From: Georgenia sp. SYP-B2076
GTDB lineage: Bacteria > Actinomycetota > Actinomycetes > Actinomycetales > Actinomycetaceae
Direction of reading: 5' to 3'
Length of the DNA: 64,000 nucleotides
Assembly (NCBI RefSeq): GCF_003991205.1
Contig: NZ_RXOZ01000035.1
Span: 153,587-217,586, forward strand
Position 1 is the first letter of the stretch, and every line of letters begins with the position of its first letter. The translations under genes were made by a program, and so were the position numbers. The notes under the pieces were generated by a model, which did no database searches, had not been told where the DNA came from, and worked only from the letters and a program-made list of their open reading frames with translations. Below are positions 18,173 through 26,539 of the stretch, piece after piece.

Positions 18173-18390
18173 AGGTTATGGCAACCCGCTGACATCCGCG
18201 CCGGGGGTGTGGACAAGCATCAAGAGGGCCGGCGGGCCGGTCCCGCCGAGCCAGCCACCGACCCCGAGGACGTCGGCCCAGGGCAAGAGCCCGGCCCCCA
18301 GGCTCGCGCAGCCTAGGCAGCCAGCGCTCGGCGTCGACCCCATCCGTCGCCCGCGCGCCGCCCCGGGGTGCCCGCCGCCACCCGCAGCGG

Positions 18391-18396
18391 TATAAC
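18391..18396 (+). promoter_or_regulatory. -10 element, possible leaderless promoter
   Basis: TATAAC is followed by six bases (GCCACC) and the ATG of the glycosyltransferase at 18403, which lacks a ribosome binding site. The last base is C rather than the usual T. Confidence 0.4.
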
Positions 18397-18402
18397 GCCA
18401 CC

Positions 18403-19308
18403 ATGCCGAGCGAACCCGACCCGCGCGTGGGCGTCGTCGTCATCACCCACAACCGGCGTGAGGAGCTGAACCGGACGCTGACGGCGCTGGGTCAGGTTCC
18501 CGAACGGCCCCGGGTGGTCGTGGTGGACAACGCCTCGGTCGACGGCACGGCGGCAAGCGTCCGTGCGGACTTCCCCTGGGCCGAGCTCATCACGCCCGGG
18601 ACCAACCTCGGCGCGGTCGGGCGAAACGTCGGTGTCGAACACCTGGACACGCCGTACGTCGCATTCTGCGACGATGACACCTGGTGGGAGCCCGGCTCGC
18701 TGCGCGCCGCGGCCGACGCCCTCGACGCCTGCCCGCACCTCGCGGTGATCACGGCCCGGATCGTGGTCGAGCCGGCCGGCACGGAGGACCCGATCGTCGC
18801 GGAGCTGCGTGACTCCCCGGTGCGCGGGCTCCCGGGGCTGCCCGGCCCCGCGCTCGGCAGCTTCCTCGCGGGCGCGTCGGTGGTCCGGCGGGCGGCCTTC
18901 CGCGAGGTCGGCGGGTTCAGCTCGCGGCTGTGGCTGGGCGGGGAGGAGGAGCTGCTCGCGGCCGACCTCGCGGCGGCCGGCTGGGAGCTGTGCTACCTCG
19001 ACGCGCTCACCGTCCACCACCAGGCCTCGGTCCTGCGCGACGGCGACCGCCGGCTGCACGACGGCGTCCGCAACACCCTCTGGTTCACGTGGCTGCGGCG
19101 CCCCTGGCCGGCGGCGGTCCGCCGCACCGGTGTGGTCCTTCGCCAGATGAACCCTGGGCGTCCGGCCTTCGGGGGCGTCCTCGCCGCGGTGCGGGGGCTT
19201 CCCTGGGTGCTGCGGGAGCGTCGCGTGCTGCCCCCGCACGTCGAGGCCCGCTTCCTGGCCCTCGAGGACGCACAGCGACGGTCGACCGCCCGCCGCTACG
19301 GACGCTGA
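18403..19308 (+). CDS. Glycosyltransferase family 2
   Basis: A 301-residue GT-A fold glycosyltransferase. The nucleotide-binding start is VGVVVITHNRREELNRTL, followed by VVVVDNASVDGT and the metal-binding DDD of VAFCDDDTWWEPGSL (a DxD variant). A GGFSSRLWLGGEEELLAADL segment provides the ED acceptor motif. It transfers a sugar from a nucleotide sugar to an unknown acceptor, possibly for envelope glycans. No membrane helix is seen. It probably comes from a leaderless transcript. The stop lies in the first of several 26-bp degenerate repeats that fill the gap to the patatin gene. Confidence 0.9.
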   Translation: MPSEPDPRVGVVVITHNRREELNRTLTALGQVPERPRVVVVDNASVDGTAASVRADFPWAELITPGTNLGAVGRNVGVEHLDTPYVAFCDDDTWWEPGSLRAAADALDACPHLAVITARIVVEPAGTEDPIVAELRDSPVRGLPGLPGPALGSFLAGASVVRRAAFREVGGFSSRLWLGGEEELLAADLAAAGWELCYLDALTVHHQASVLRDGDRRLHDGVRNTLWFTWLRRPWPAAVRRTGVVLRQMNPGRPAFGGVLAAVRGLPWVLRERRVLPPHVEARFLALEDAQRRSTARRYGR

Positions 19309-19397
19309 AGCGTCACCTCGACGCTGAGCCGTCACGTCGCGTCACGGCGCTCAAGCGTCACGTCGCGTTACGACGCTGAAGCGTCACCACACCTGAC
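19301..19397. repeat. Degenerate 26-bp direct repeats
   Basis: GACGCTGAAGCGTCAC-like units start at 19301, 19320, 19346 and 19372, with a weaker one at 19398; the later spacing is 26 bp. Each begins with the inverted repeat GACGCT-GA-AGCGTC. The repeats span the 3' end of the glycosyltransferase gene and the convergent intergenic region, where they may also act as a terminator. Confidence 0.75.
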
Positions 19398-19414
19398 GAC
19401 GGCGCAGCACCACC

Positions 19415-21385
19415 TCACGTCACGGGGATCCGCCTGATCACCCCGACCGGGCGCGGCTCCTCCGTCAGCTCACCGACCGCGTCCTCGTCCGCCGTCGTGA
19501 CGACCCGCGCGGCGGCGTCGAGCGCGTCCGAGAGGCTGTCCGCCAGCGCGATGCCGCGCATGCTCAGCGGGTATCCCGGCGGGGACGCGGGATCGACGTC
19601 CAGCGCCTGGCGACCGTCCGCGTACGCCGTGAGCCACGCCGGCAGGACGGACATCAGCGCCCGGTACCGCACCCAGCGGTGGTTGTCCCAGCCCGTCGCT
19701 CTTGGCGCGCCGGGCGGGTAGCGCGGCTCGGTGAACTGCTCGACGATCACCATCCCGGCGGCGCGGCCGCGCCCGGCGAGCCGGGCGATCGTGGGCCCGT
19801 CCATGTTGAGGTTGATCCCGCCCTCCCGCGGCGTCTGCAGCACCCGCACGATCCGGTCGCGGAACCCGGGGAAGTCGAGGTGGGAGCTGTCCTGCCAGTT
19901 GCGGGCCGTGTTCAGGGCGGCGCTGACGAACCCGACGACGGCGGGGAACCCCCGGTCGGGGATCTTCAGCAACGTCGGCGGCAGCCCTCGGCGGTTGGTC
20001 GTCGCGAGCTCGACGTTCTCGCGCTCGTCCGCGGCCGGTGCGCGCCCGTCGGGGAACGGCCCGAGGGAGATGTCGAACGTGGGACGGGTCGGCAGCGGCG
20101 CGTCGAAGAGGTGGACCGGGAAGTTCGAGCACAGGCCGCCGTCGGTGAACCACAGCTTGATGAATTCCAGGTCCGACGCCGGAGCTGTCGCGCCGTCGGC
20201 CGGCGCCGGCGCCGTCGCGCTCCGATGCCGCGCACCCGTGGAGGCCCGAAGGCCGCTGACCGTCCACAGCGGCACGGCCGAGATCAGCAGCGGGAAGCTG
20301 AGGGAGAGCCGGACCGCCACGATGACGGGTAGGTGCTCGGGAGCAGGAAGACGGCGGAGCGCGGGTGAGTGCGTGGCGGCCAGCTCCTCCTCCCGCTGCC
20401 ACGCCGCGGCGCCGTCACCCGCCGGCGGCGCGGCCGGCGGCGCGTCGACCAGTGCCCGCATGACGTGCGGCGGGAACAGCGTCGCCCAGGCCTCCGGGTC
20501 GTAGAAGAAGTGTCGCGCCTCCCACGGCATCTCGTACGGCCGGCCCTGGCTCAGGCACGTGCTGATCATCCGCAGGTCGACGCGCCGCTTTCGCCGCGAG
20601 ACGTCGGCGCACTCGCTCGTGCCCGTCCACAGCTGACCGAAGCGGAGGGGGCAGTCGCGTGGGCCGATGCCGGCGAGGTCGTCAATGCGCTCCGCGAGCC
20701 AGTCGGTCAGCCCCGGATCTTGTCCGTCGGCCGAGAGACCGCGGCAGATGCCGAACAGGTTCTCCGGAACGTCCACCGTCAGCTGGCGGGTCAGCCGTGC
20801 GCCAATTCCCGCGATCCAGCCGACGACGGCGATCACCAGCCCGGCCAGCACGAGGACCACCCCGGGCGCACCCCCCACGACGACGCCGTAGCCGACGAGC
20901 GCGGCGCCGGGCAGCACGCCGAGGAGCCCGGCCCACGGAAAGCACCGGACCAGGCACCCGAGCACGGCACCGAACCGGCCCACCCCTTCCCGAGCAGGGC
21001 CGGGACGGTCGTTGCCGGTGGCGGTCAGCAGCAGGCCGAGCAGCCGGCGTGTCGACCGCTCCGGCTGGAACAGGGCCGCGAGCCTGCCGTCCGAGAGGTC
21101 GGCGGGCAGCGCGTCGAGCCGGTCGAAGCCGCCCGAGGCGCGCCCGTGCTCGGCCGCGGCCCCGAGAGCCGCCCCGATCGCGCCGGCCGACGCCCCGCCC
21201 ACGCCGCGCAGGCGGTACCTGGCCCCGATCGCCCTCAGCGCCCGCGGGTAGATGACCCCCGAGGTGATCCCGCCCTTCATGACGACGTCGCACATCGCCG
21301 TCGGCTCGGCCGAACGCTGCTCCGGCGTGGGGCCGTGCGCCGCGTTCCCCCGAGAAGGATGGGGCGCGCATGGGGTGCTCGTCAT
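19415..21385 (-). CDS. Patatin-like phospholipase with internal membrane segments
   Basis: A 656-residue patatin-domain protein. The oxyanion loop is DVVMKGGITSGVIYPRAL, the nucleophile Ser66 is in GGASAGA, and the dyad aspartate is in LWFTDGGLCSNFP, so the active site is complete. Between them is an insert with two adjacent hydrophobic helices (VLPGAALVGYGVVVGG and VVLVLAGLVIAVVGWIAGIG) that would anchor the protein in the membrane. Members hydrolyse acyl esters of phospholipids or act as effectors. The ATG at 21383-21385 has AAGGAG upstream; longer in-frame versions have none. It stands alone between the glycosyltransferase and two small genes, with no cyclase or toxin partner. Confidence 0.9.
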   Translation of the reverse strand: MTSTPCAPHPSRGNAAHGPTPEQRSAEPTAMCDVVMKGGITSGVIYPRALRAIGARYRLRGVGGASAGAIGAALGAAAEHGRASGGFDRLDALPADLSDGRLAALFQPERSTRRLLGLLLTATGNDRPGPAREGVGRFGAVLGCLVRCFPWAGLLGVLPGAALVGYGVVVGGAPGVVLVLAGLVIAVVGWIAGIGARLTRQLTVDVPENLFGICRGLSADGQDPGLTDWLAERIDDLAGIGPRDCPLRFGQLWTGTSECADVSRRKRRVDLRMISTCLSQGRPYEMPWEARHFFYDPEAWATLFPPHVMRALVDAPPAAPPAGDGAAAWQREEELAATHSPALRRLPAPEHLPVIVAVRLSLSFPLLISAVPLWTVSGLRASTGARHRSATAPAPADGATAPASDLEFIKLWFTDGGLCSNFPVHLFDAPLPTRPTFDISLGPFPDGRAPAADERENVELATTNRRGLPPTLLKIPDRGFPAVVGFVSAALNTARNWQDSSHLDFPGFRDRIVRVLQTPREGGINLNMDGPTIARLAGRGRAAGMVIVEQFTEPRYPPGAPRATGWDNHRWVRYRALMSVLPAWLTAYADGRQALDVDPASPPGYPLSMRGIALADSLSDALDAAARVVTTADEDAVGELTEEPRPVGVIRRIPVT

Positions 21386-21651
21386 CGGGACTCCTTCCGG
21401 CCACGGCCGCCGCACAGCGAGGGCCACTGAGCGCCTCCGCGGCGCCACGCCGCTGCCCGCCTCCGCGCGCCGCCACGCCGCTGCCCGCCTCGCCTTTCAG
21501 CGTCCTCGGCGCCCGCGCCGCCCGTCAAGCACGATGCGCGTCGTCGCCCGCCGCACGCGTCGGCGTCGCCCTCGGCGTGCGCCCGCCCGCCGACGCTCGT
21601 AACGTCGGAGCACACCCGCAGAGCCACGATGACGAGGCACCGGGAGGCGCC

Positions 21652-21936
21652 ATGGCCTCGAAGAGCCACACAACCACGGACCACGACGAGATCCGCAGGT
21701 GGGTGGAGGAGCACGACGGCAAGCCGGCCAGCGTGCGTGGCACGGAGAGGTCCGGCGAACCCGGCGTGCTGCGCATCGACTTCCCCGGCGGCGCCGGGCA
21801 GATGGAGCTCGAGCACATCAGCTGGGACGACTGGTTCGCGAAGTTCGACGACGGGTCGCTCGCGTTCCTCTACCAGGAACAGAAAGCCGACGGCTCGGAC
21901 AGCACCTTCTTCAAGCTCGTCTCGCGTGAGGGGTGA
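21652..21936 (+). CDS. Conserved-looking hypothetical protein, 94 aa
   Basis: A 94-residue acidic protein: DHDEIRRWVEEHDGKPASVRGTE, then GVLRIDFPGGAGQMELEHISWDDWFAKFDDGSLAFLYQEQ. It reads as a small alpha/beta domain with the pattern of a DNA- or ligand-binding regulator, but I do not recognise a named family. The ATG at 21652 follows CGGGAGGCGCC. It is 68 bp upstream of a second small gene, and both have strong ribosome binding sites, so they are likely cotranscribed. Confidence 0.75.
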   Translation: MASKSHTTTDHDEIRRWVEEHDGKPASVRGTERSGEPGVLRIDFPGGAGQMELEHISWDDWFAKFDDGSLAFLYQEQKADGSDSTFFKLVSREG

Positions 21937-22004
21937 TGGCCCCGCCACAGACGGCACCAGGCACGACACGCGACCGACCCGCACCCAACCCCAAGGAGAA
22001 TGTC

Positions 22005-22241
22005 ATGAGCAGCAGCGAGACCGGTGACGTCACCGGGACCAAGGACAAGGACTACAACATCATTTGGTTCACCGAGCAGTGCCTTTCGAACGCCCTGCGC
22101 CTGGAGACCTACGTCAAGGACGCCGAGCGGGACGGGGACAACGAGCTCGCCGAATTCTTCCGCCGGGCACAGGCGGACAGCCGCAAGGGGGCCGAGAAGG
22201 GCAAGCAGATGCTCGCCAGCCGCTTCGGGGGCCGGAGCTGA
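22005..22241 (+). CDS. Small helical hypothetical protein, 78 aa
   Basis: A 78-residue protein, KDKDYNIIWFTEQCLSNALRLE then TYVKDAERDGDNELAEFFRRAQ and DSRKGAEKGKQML, predicted to be two or three helices like a short ferritin-like or helical-bundle protein. The ATG at 22005 follows AAGGAG at good spacing. It forms a pair with the 94-residue gene upstream and is followed by a 27-bp repeat and a hairpin. Function is unknown; the regular charge pattern suggests oligomer formation. Confidence 0.78.
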   Translation: MSSSETGDVTGTKDKDYNIIWFTEQCLSNALRLETYVKDAERDGDNELAEFFRRAQADSRKGAEKGKQMLASRFGGRS

Positions 22242-22297
22242 GCCCGTACCGGCCCACCCGGTAGCCGCACATACAGGTCGCCGCCGGGACCCCCGGT

Positions 22298-22351
22298 GAC
22301 GCAGTGCCCCGCCACCTCACCGGCGACGCGGTGCCCCGCCACCTCACCGGC
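22298..22351. repeat. Two tandem copies of a 27-bp repeat
   Basis: GACGCAGTGCCCCGC CACCTCACCGGC is repeated at 22298-22324 and 22325-22351, differing at one position. It overlaps the left arm of the hairpin described next. Confidence 0.8.
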
Positions 22352-22361
22352 GGCGGGGCAC
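22331..22361 (+). terminator. Hairpin terminator
   Basis: GTGCCCCGCC (22331-22340) pairs perfectly with GGCGGGGCAC (22352-22361) around an 11-base loop. It follows the small-gene pair and precedes the dehydrogenase gene by 23 bp; its left arm is part of a 27-bp repeat copy. Confidence 0.6.
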
Positions 22362-22384
22362 CCGACCGAGACGGAGGTCGACGC

Positions 22385-23218
22385 ATGGCCGCTTCACCCA
22401 GCCCCACCGAGGCACCCGCCGCCGCCGCGCCCCGGCGGGTCATCGTCACGGGCGCCGACTCCGGCATCGGCAAGGCGGTCGCCGTCACCCTGGCCGGCCA
22501 CGGCCGCCAGATCGGCATCACCTGGCACAGCGACGCCGACGGCGCCGCGCGCACGGGCGAGGAGGTCGAGCACCACGGCGCCAAGGCGCACGTGCGCCAC
22601 CTCGACCTGACCCGGCCCGAGGAGGGCGCCGCCGTGGTGGACGAGCTGGCAGCGACGATGGGCGGCCTGGACACGCTGGTCCTGTGCTCCGGCACCGGCA
22701 CCGCCACCCTGCTGATGGAGATGGACTACGCGCGCTGGCGGGAGGTCGTCTCGGTGGATCTCGACGGCGCCTTCTGCTGTCTGCAGGCCGGCGCGAGGCA
22801 CATGGTCGACGGCGGACGCGGCGGCCGGATCGTCGCGATCACCTCCGTCCACGAGCACGCCCCGCGGGTGGGCGCGGCGCCCTATTGCGCCGCGAAGGGC
22901 GGCCTCGGGCTGCTGGTCAAGGTCGCCGCCCTCGAGCTCGCCGAGCACGGCATCACCGTCAACGCCGTCGCGCCCGGCGAGATCGCCACCCCGATGACCG
23001 GCCAGGAGGACGAGTCGGTGCTCGTGGGCAAGGAGCGCCCTGGCATCCCGGTGGCGCGCCCCGGGGACGCGCGCGAGGTCGCCGCCGTCGTCGCGTTCCT
23101 GTGCGGGCCGGACGCCGGGTACGTCAACGGCGCGTCCTGGCTCGTCGACGGCGGGATGCTCCAGATGGGCCCGCAGGCCGGCTCGCACCTGACCAGCAAC
23201 GACTGGCGGCGGCCGTAA
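22385..23218 (+). CDS. Short-chain dehydrogenase/reductase
   Basis: A 277-residue NAD(P)-dependent oxidoreductase of the classical SDR type. The cofactor motif is VIVTGADSGIGKAVA; the active site has the serine in VAITSVHEHAP and the YCAAK pair (Tyr/Lys). Asn of the usual NAG motif is replaced, giving LCSGTG. The end LAEHGITVNAVAPGEIATPMT and VNGASWLVDGGM are typical of glucose or 3-oxoacyl reductase relatives. The ATG at 22385 follows ACGGAGG. It is followed 35 bp later by a luciferase-like oxidoreductase that may be cotranscribed. The substrate is unknown. Confidence 0.92.
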   Translation: MAASPSPTEAPAAAAPRRVIVTGADSGIGKAVAVTLAGHGRQIGITWHSDADGAARTGEEVEHHGAKAHVRHLDLTRPEEGAAVVDELAATMGGLDTLVLCSGTGTATLLMEMDYARWREVVSVDLDGAFCCLQAGARHMVDGGRGGRIVAITSVHEHAPRVGAAPYCAAKGGLGLLVKVAALELAEHGITVNAVAPGEIATPMTGQEDESVLVGKERPGIPVARPGDAREVAAVVAFLCGPDAGYVNGASWLVDGGMLQMGPQAGSHLTSNDWRRP

Positions 23219-23253
23219 AGGCCCGTCGCACGTGCGGGGGACAGAGAGGCGTG

Positions 23254-24246
23254 ATGACGGTCAAGGTCGACATCCGGGTGCCCGTGGGCCGCCCGGTGCC
23301 CGAGGTCGTGGACTTCATCGCCTCGTGCGAGGACGCGGGCTTCCACGGTGTCGGTGTGCACGACCACCACCACTCCGGGCGGGACGTCTACGTCACGCTC
23401 GCGGCGGCCGCGGTCCGGACCACCCGGCTCGCGCTCTACCCGGCGACCACCAACCCGGTGACCCGGCACCCGCTGGTGCTCGCGGCTACCGCCAACGCCC
23501 TGACGGAGCTCGCGCCCGGGCGGGTGCTCCTCACCCTCGCGCCCGGCTTCCTCTCGGTGGAGAAGGCGGGCAAGCCGCAGGCGAGGCGCCAACAGCTGGG
23601 CGAGGTCGTCTTGGCGGTGCGCCAGCTCCTCGCCGGGAGACCGGCGGTGGTCGACGGCGCCGAGCTGCGCATGAACAACCCCGCGACGCCGACCGCGAAG
23701 GTCTTCGTCCTCGCCTCCGGGCCCAAGATGCTCGAGCTCGCCGGCGAGGTCGCCGACGGCGTCCTCATGCTGGTCGGGCTCCACCCGGCGGCGGTCGAGG
23801 CCGCCCGCGGCCACGTCCGTGCGGGGCTGGAGCGCGCGGGGCGCGTCCGGGGGGAGGTCGAGGAGGTCCTCATCGTCCCGACGGCGGTGGAGCCCTACGA
23901 GGCGGCGCGCGAGTGGCCGCGGCGATGGTTCCGGCCCGGCAAGTCGTTCCTGACCTATCCCAGCGCGTCCAACCTTCACTGGCTGCGCATCGCCGGGATC
24001 GACATCGCCGACGACCACCGGCCCGAAAACCTCTCCCCGGCGGTCGCGGCCCAGGTCTGTGACGCGTTCGGCCTCTTCGGGCCGCCGGAGCACTGCGCCG
24101 AGCGCCTGCTCCGCGCGCAGCGGGAGACCGGCGTCGAGCACGTGTTCTTCTTCCCCTCGCACACCGCCGACAGCGGCTACGACCTCCCCGCCAGTGATGT
24201 CGCCGCCTTCCGGGACGTCATCGGCCCCCGGCTCGCAGCGGGCTGA
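23254..24246 (+). CDS. LLM-class flavin-dependent oxidoreductase
   Basis: A 330-residue TIM-barrel oxidoreductase of the luciferase-like superfamily. Visible features are FIASCEDAGFHGVGVHDHHHSGRDVYVTLAAAA, the TNPVTRHPLVLAATANALTELAPGR segment and VFVLASGPKMLELAGEVADGVLM, the pattern of F420-dependent methylenetetrahydromethanopterin reductase-like enzymes. The cofactor is F420 or FMN; the substrate is unknown. The ATG at 23254 was taken because homology begins with VKVDIRVP. It lies directly after the short-chain dehydrogenase. Confidence 0.88.
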   Translation: MTVKVDIRVPVGRPVPEVVDFIASCEDAGFHGVGVHDHHHSGRDVYVTLAAAAVRTTRLALYPATTNPVTRHPLVLAATANALTELAPGRVLLTLAPGFLSVEKAGKPQARRQQLGEVVLAVRQLLAGRPAVVDGAELRMNNPATPTAKVFVLASGPKMLELAGEVADGVLMLVGLHPAAVEAARGHVRAGLERAGRVRGEVEEVLIVPTAVEPYEAAREWPRRWFRPGKSFLTYPSASNLHWLRIAGIDIADDHRPENLSPAVAAQVCDAFGLFGPPEHCAERLLRAQRETGVEHVFFFPSHTADSGYDLPASDVAAFRDVIGPRLAAG

Positions 24247-24437
24247 CGACGGCGGAGCCCGGTCGTCCCCACTGGTGCGCACTGCGGGCGCCGGTCTGTC
24301 GGCGGGGCGTGTCATCCTGCAGGTGAGGGACCACCATGGACCGCGTGGCAGCTCGGCCGGCGCCGCCTCCGGCGGGCGGAGCGGCACACGGGCCGCGGCG
24401 CCACCCCGAACCTGAGCCCCGACCGGAAGGACCAGAG

Positions 24438-25487
24438 ATGGCACCACCTCACGCCGACAAGAAGCGCATCGGGTTCCTCAGCTTCGGCCACTGGCAGCCG
24501 ATCCCCGGCTCGCAGACGCACACGCCGAGCGACGCCCTCCTGCAGACCATCGACCTCGCGGTCGCGGCGGAGGAGCTCGGCATCGACGGCGCCTACATCC
24601 GCGTGCACCACTTCGCCCGCCAGCTGGCCTCGCCGTTCCCGCTCCTCGCCGCCATCGCGGCACGCACCACCCGCATCGAGATGGGCACCGCCGTCATCGA
24701 CATGCGCTACGAAAACCCCCTGTACATGGCGGAGGAGGCCGCGGCCACCGACCTCATCAGCGGCGGCCGCCTTCAGCTCGGTGTCAGTCGCGGCTCCCCG
24801 GAGCCGGCGATGCGTGGCTCCGAGTCCTTCGGGTACGTCCCGGAGGAGGGCCAGAGCGACGCCGACCTCGCCCGGGCCCACACTGCCCTCTTCCGGGCCG
24901 CGATCGCGGGCGCGCCCGTGGTGCGCGCCAACCCTCAGATGACGGGCTCCGCCGGCGTCCTCGGCATCCAGCCGCAGTCGCCCGGGCTCGCGGACCGCAT
25001 CTGGTGGGGGTCCGGCACGCGTCAGACCGCCCGGTGGGCCGCCGAGCGGGGGATGAACCTCATGAGTTCGACGCTGCTGAGCGAGGACACGGGCGTGCCC
25101 TTCGACGAGCTCCAGGCCGAGCAGATCGCCCTGTACCGCGAGGCCTGGACGCATGCGGGGCACGCCCGGGAGCCGCGCGTCTCGGTGAGCCGCAGCGTCA
25201 TCCCGATCACCACCGACGTCGACCGCCGCTACTTCGGCATCCGGTCGGCAGAGAACGAGGACCAGGTGGGCAACCTCGAGGGGGTGCGAGCCCGGTTCGG
25301 GAAGAGCTACACGGGGGAGCCAGACGTCGTCGCCGAGCAGCTGAGCCAGGACGCGGCGGTCCAGGCCGCCGACACGGTCCTGCTCACGGTCCCCAACCAG
25401 CTCGGCGTCGACTACAACGTGCACCTGCTGGAGTCGATCGCGCGCCACGTGGCCCCGGCCATCGGGTGGGCGCCGGCCCGTGCCTGA
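24438..25487 (+). CDS. LLM-class flavin-dependent oxidoreductase
   Basis: A 349-residue luciferase-like monooxygenase. It opens KKRIGFLSFGHWQPIPGSQ, and continues with GAYIRVHHFARQLASPFPLLAAIAARTTRIEMGTAVIDMRYENPLYMAEEAAATDLISGGRLQLGVSRGSPE, a strong family signature with the conserved substrate-side histidines. The ATG at 24438 follows GGAAGGACCAGAG. It is 190 bp downstream of another family member but with its own likely promoter. The two are different subfamilies, not a recent duplication. Confidence 0.92.
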   Translation: MAPPHADKKRIGFLSFGHWQPIPGSQTHTPSDALLQTIDLAVAAEELGIDGAYIRVHHFARQLASPFPLLAAIAARTTRIEMGTAVIDMRYENPLYMAEEAAATDLISGGRLQLGVSRGSPEPAMRGSESFGYVPEEGQSDADLARAHTALFRAAIAGAPVVRANPQMTGSAGVLGIQPQSPGLADRIWWGSGTRQTARWAAERGMNLMSSTLLSEDTGVPFDELQAEQIALYREAWTHAGHAREPRVSVSRSVIPITTDVDRRYFGIRSAENEDQVGNLEGVRARFGKSYTGEPDVVAEQLSQDAAVQAADTVLLTVPNQLGVDYNVHLLESIARHVAPAIGWAPARA

Positions 25488-25573
25488 TCGCAGCAGTCCG
25501 GGGCTGAGCGCCGCCGTCCGAGCCTGACCGCCCAGCCGTCGGGGGCGCCGCGCCGCCGCCCGGCCGCCGCCGC

Positions 25574-25603
25574 GGGCCGCGCGCTACAGGGAGCGCGCGG
25601 CCC
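25574..25603. terminator. Hairpin terminator spanning a stop codon
   Basis: GGGCCGCGCGCT (25574-25585) pairs perfectly with AGCGCGCGGCCC (25592-25603) around a six-base loop. It separates the convergent oxidoreductase and amidotransferase genes. The amidotransferase stop (25584-25586) and last codons lie inside the stem and loop. Confidence 0.75.
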
Positions 25604-26429
25604 CGACCGGCCGGAACCGGTGCATCTCGGCGTGGCCGTCCGGCCGCACGAGCCCCCACCTGGACTCCGGCACCTCGTGCCACGCCCCGGGGAGGTCCCG
25701 CAGCGGCTCGGAGACGATCATCCGGCTCTCGTCGCTGAGCCGGTCCAGCACCGGCAGCTCGGGGTGCAGGAGCCGCATCGTGGTGACGTCGGTGGAGTAG
25801 AACAGGGTCCGCGTGCGACGCACGCTCGAGTACCGGAACGCCCAGATCGACGAGCCGTCGGTGGTCGCCACGGTCATCTGGACGGGGTGCCTCACCTGGT
25901 GGCGGCGGGCGACGTCCTCGACGAGGCCGACCGCCCGCTCGACGGCCGCCGGGGGATCGTCGGCCAGGCCGAACGTGAGCGCGAGGAAGAAGAGCACCTC
26001 CGAGTCGGTCGACCCCTCGATGTCGGGGAACAGGGCCGGGTCGACTGCCGAGACGAGGTCACGCTTGAGGCGGTGGAAGCCGGTGATGCCGCCGTTGTGC
26101 ATCCAGAGCCACCGGCCATGACGGAACGGGTGGCAGTTGCTGCGCTGCACGGGGGAGCCCGTCGAGGCGCGGATGTGCGCGAAGAACAACGGCGTGCGGA
26201 CCTGGCTGGCGACCTCGCGCAGGTTCAGGTCGTTCCAGGCCGGCTCGATGCTCTTGAACACAGCGGGCACGGGCCCCTCGCCGTACCAGCCGAGTCCGAA
26301 CCCGTCCCCGTTCGTCGTCGTGGCACCGAGCCGGGAGTGCAGGCTCTGGTCGATGAGGGAGTGCGTCGGCTTGAACAGCAGCTCCTCGGCCAGGATCACG
26401 GACCCGCAGTAGGCCAGCCAACGGCACAT
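25584..26429 (-). CDS. Class II glutamine amidotransferase
   Basis: A 281-residue Ntn-hydrolase-type glutamine amidotransferase. After removal of Met the nucleophile is Cys2 (MCRWLAYCG). Other family blocks are HSRLGATTTNGDGFGLGWYGEG, FFAHIRASTG, NCHPFRHGRWLWMHNGGITGF and GSTDSEVLFFLAL. The enzyme would release ammonia from glutamine; stand-alone forms (YafJ/EgtC-like) act on small gamma-glutamyl compounds. No ergothioneine genes are adjacent, so EgtC is not supported. The start at 26429 has GGGAGGG just upstream and places Cys at position 2. The last codons form part of a terminator hairpin. Confidence 0.93.
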   Translation of the reverse strand: MCRWLAYCGSVILAEELLFKPTHSLIDQSLHSRLGATTTNGDGFGLGWYGEGPVPAVFKSIEPAWNDLNLREVASQVRTPLFFAHIRASTGSPVQRSNCHPFRHGRWLWMHNGGITGFHRLKRDLVSAVDPALFPDIEGSTDSEVLFFLALTFGLADDPPAAVERAVGLVEDVARRHQVRHPVQMTVATTDGSSIWAFRYSSVRRTRTLFYSTDVTTMRLLHPELPVLDRLSDESRMIVSEPLRDLPGAWHEVPESRWGLVRPDGHAEMHRFRPVGAARSL

Positions 26430-26539
26430 CGTTCCCTCCCCTTCACGGATGGGGCCAGTACAGCGGTTCCCCCACCGCACCGCACCACGGGGCGCGCAGG
26501 GTGCCCTGTCGACGGGAGCAGGCGCGCGACGTCGGCGGC

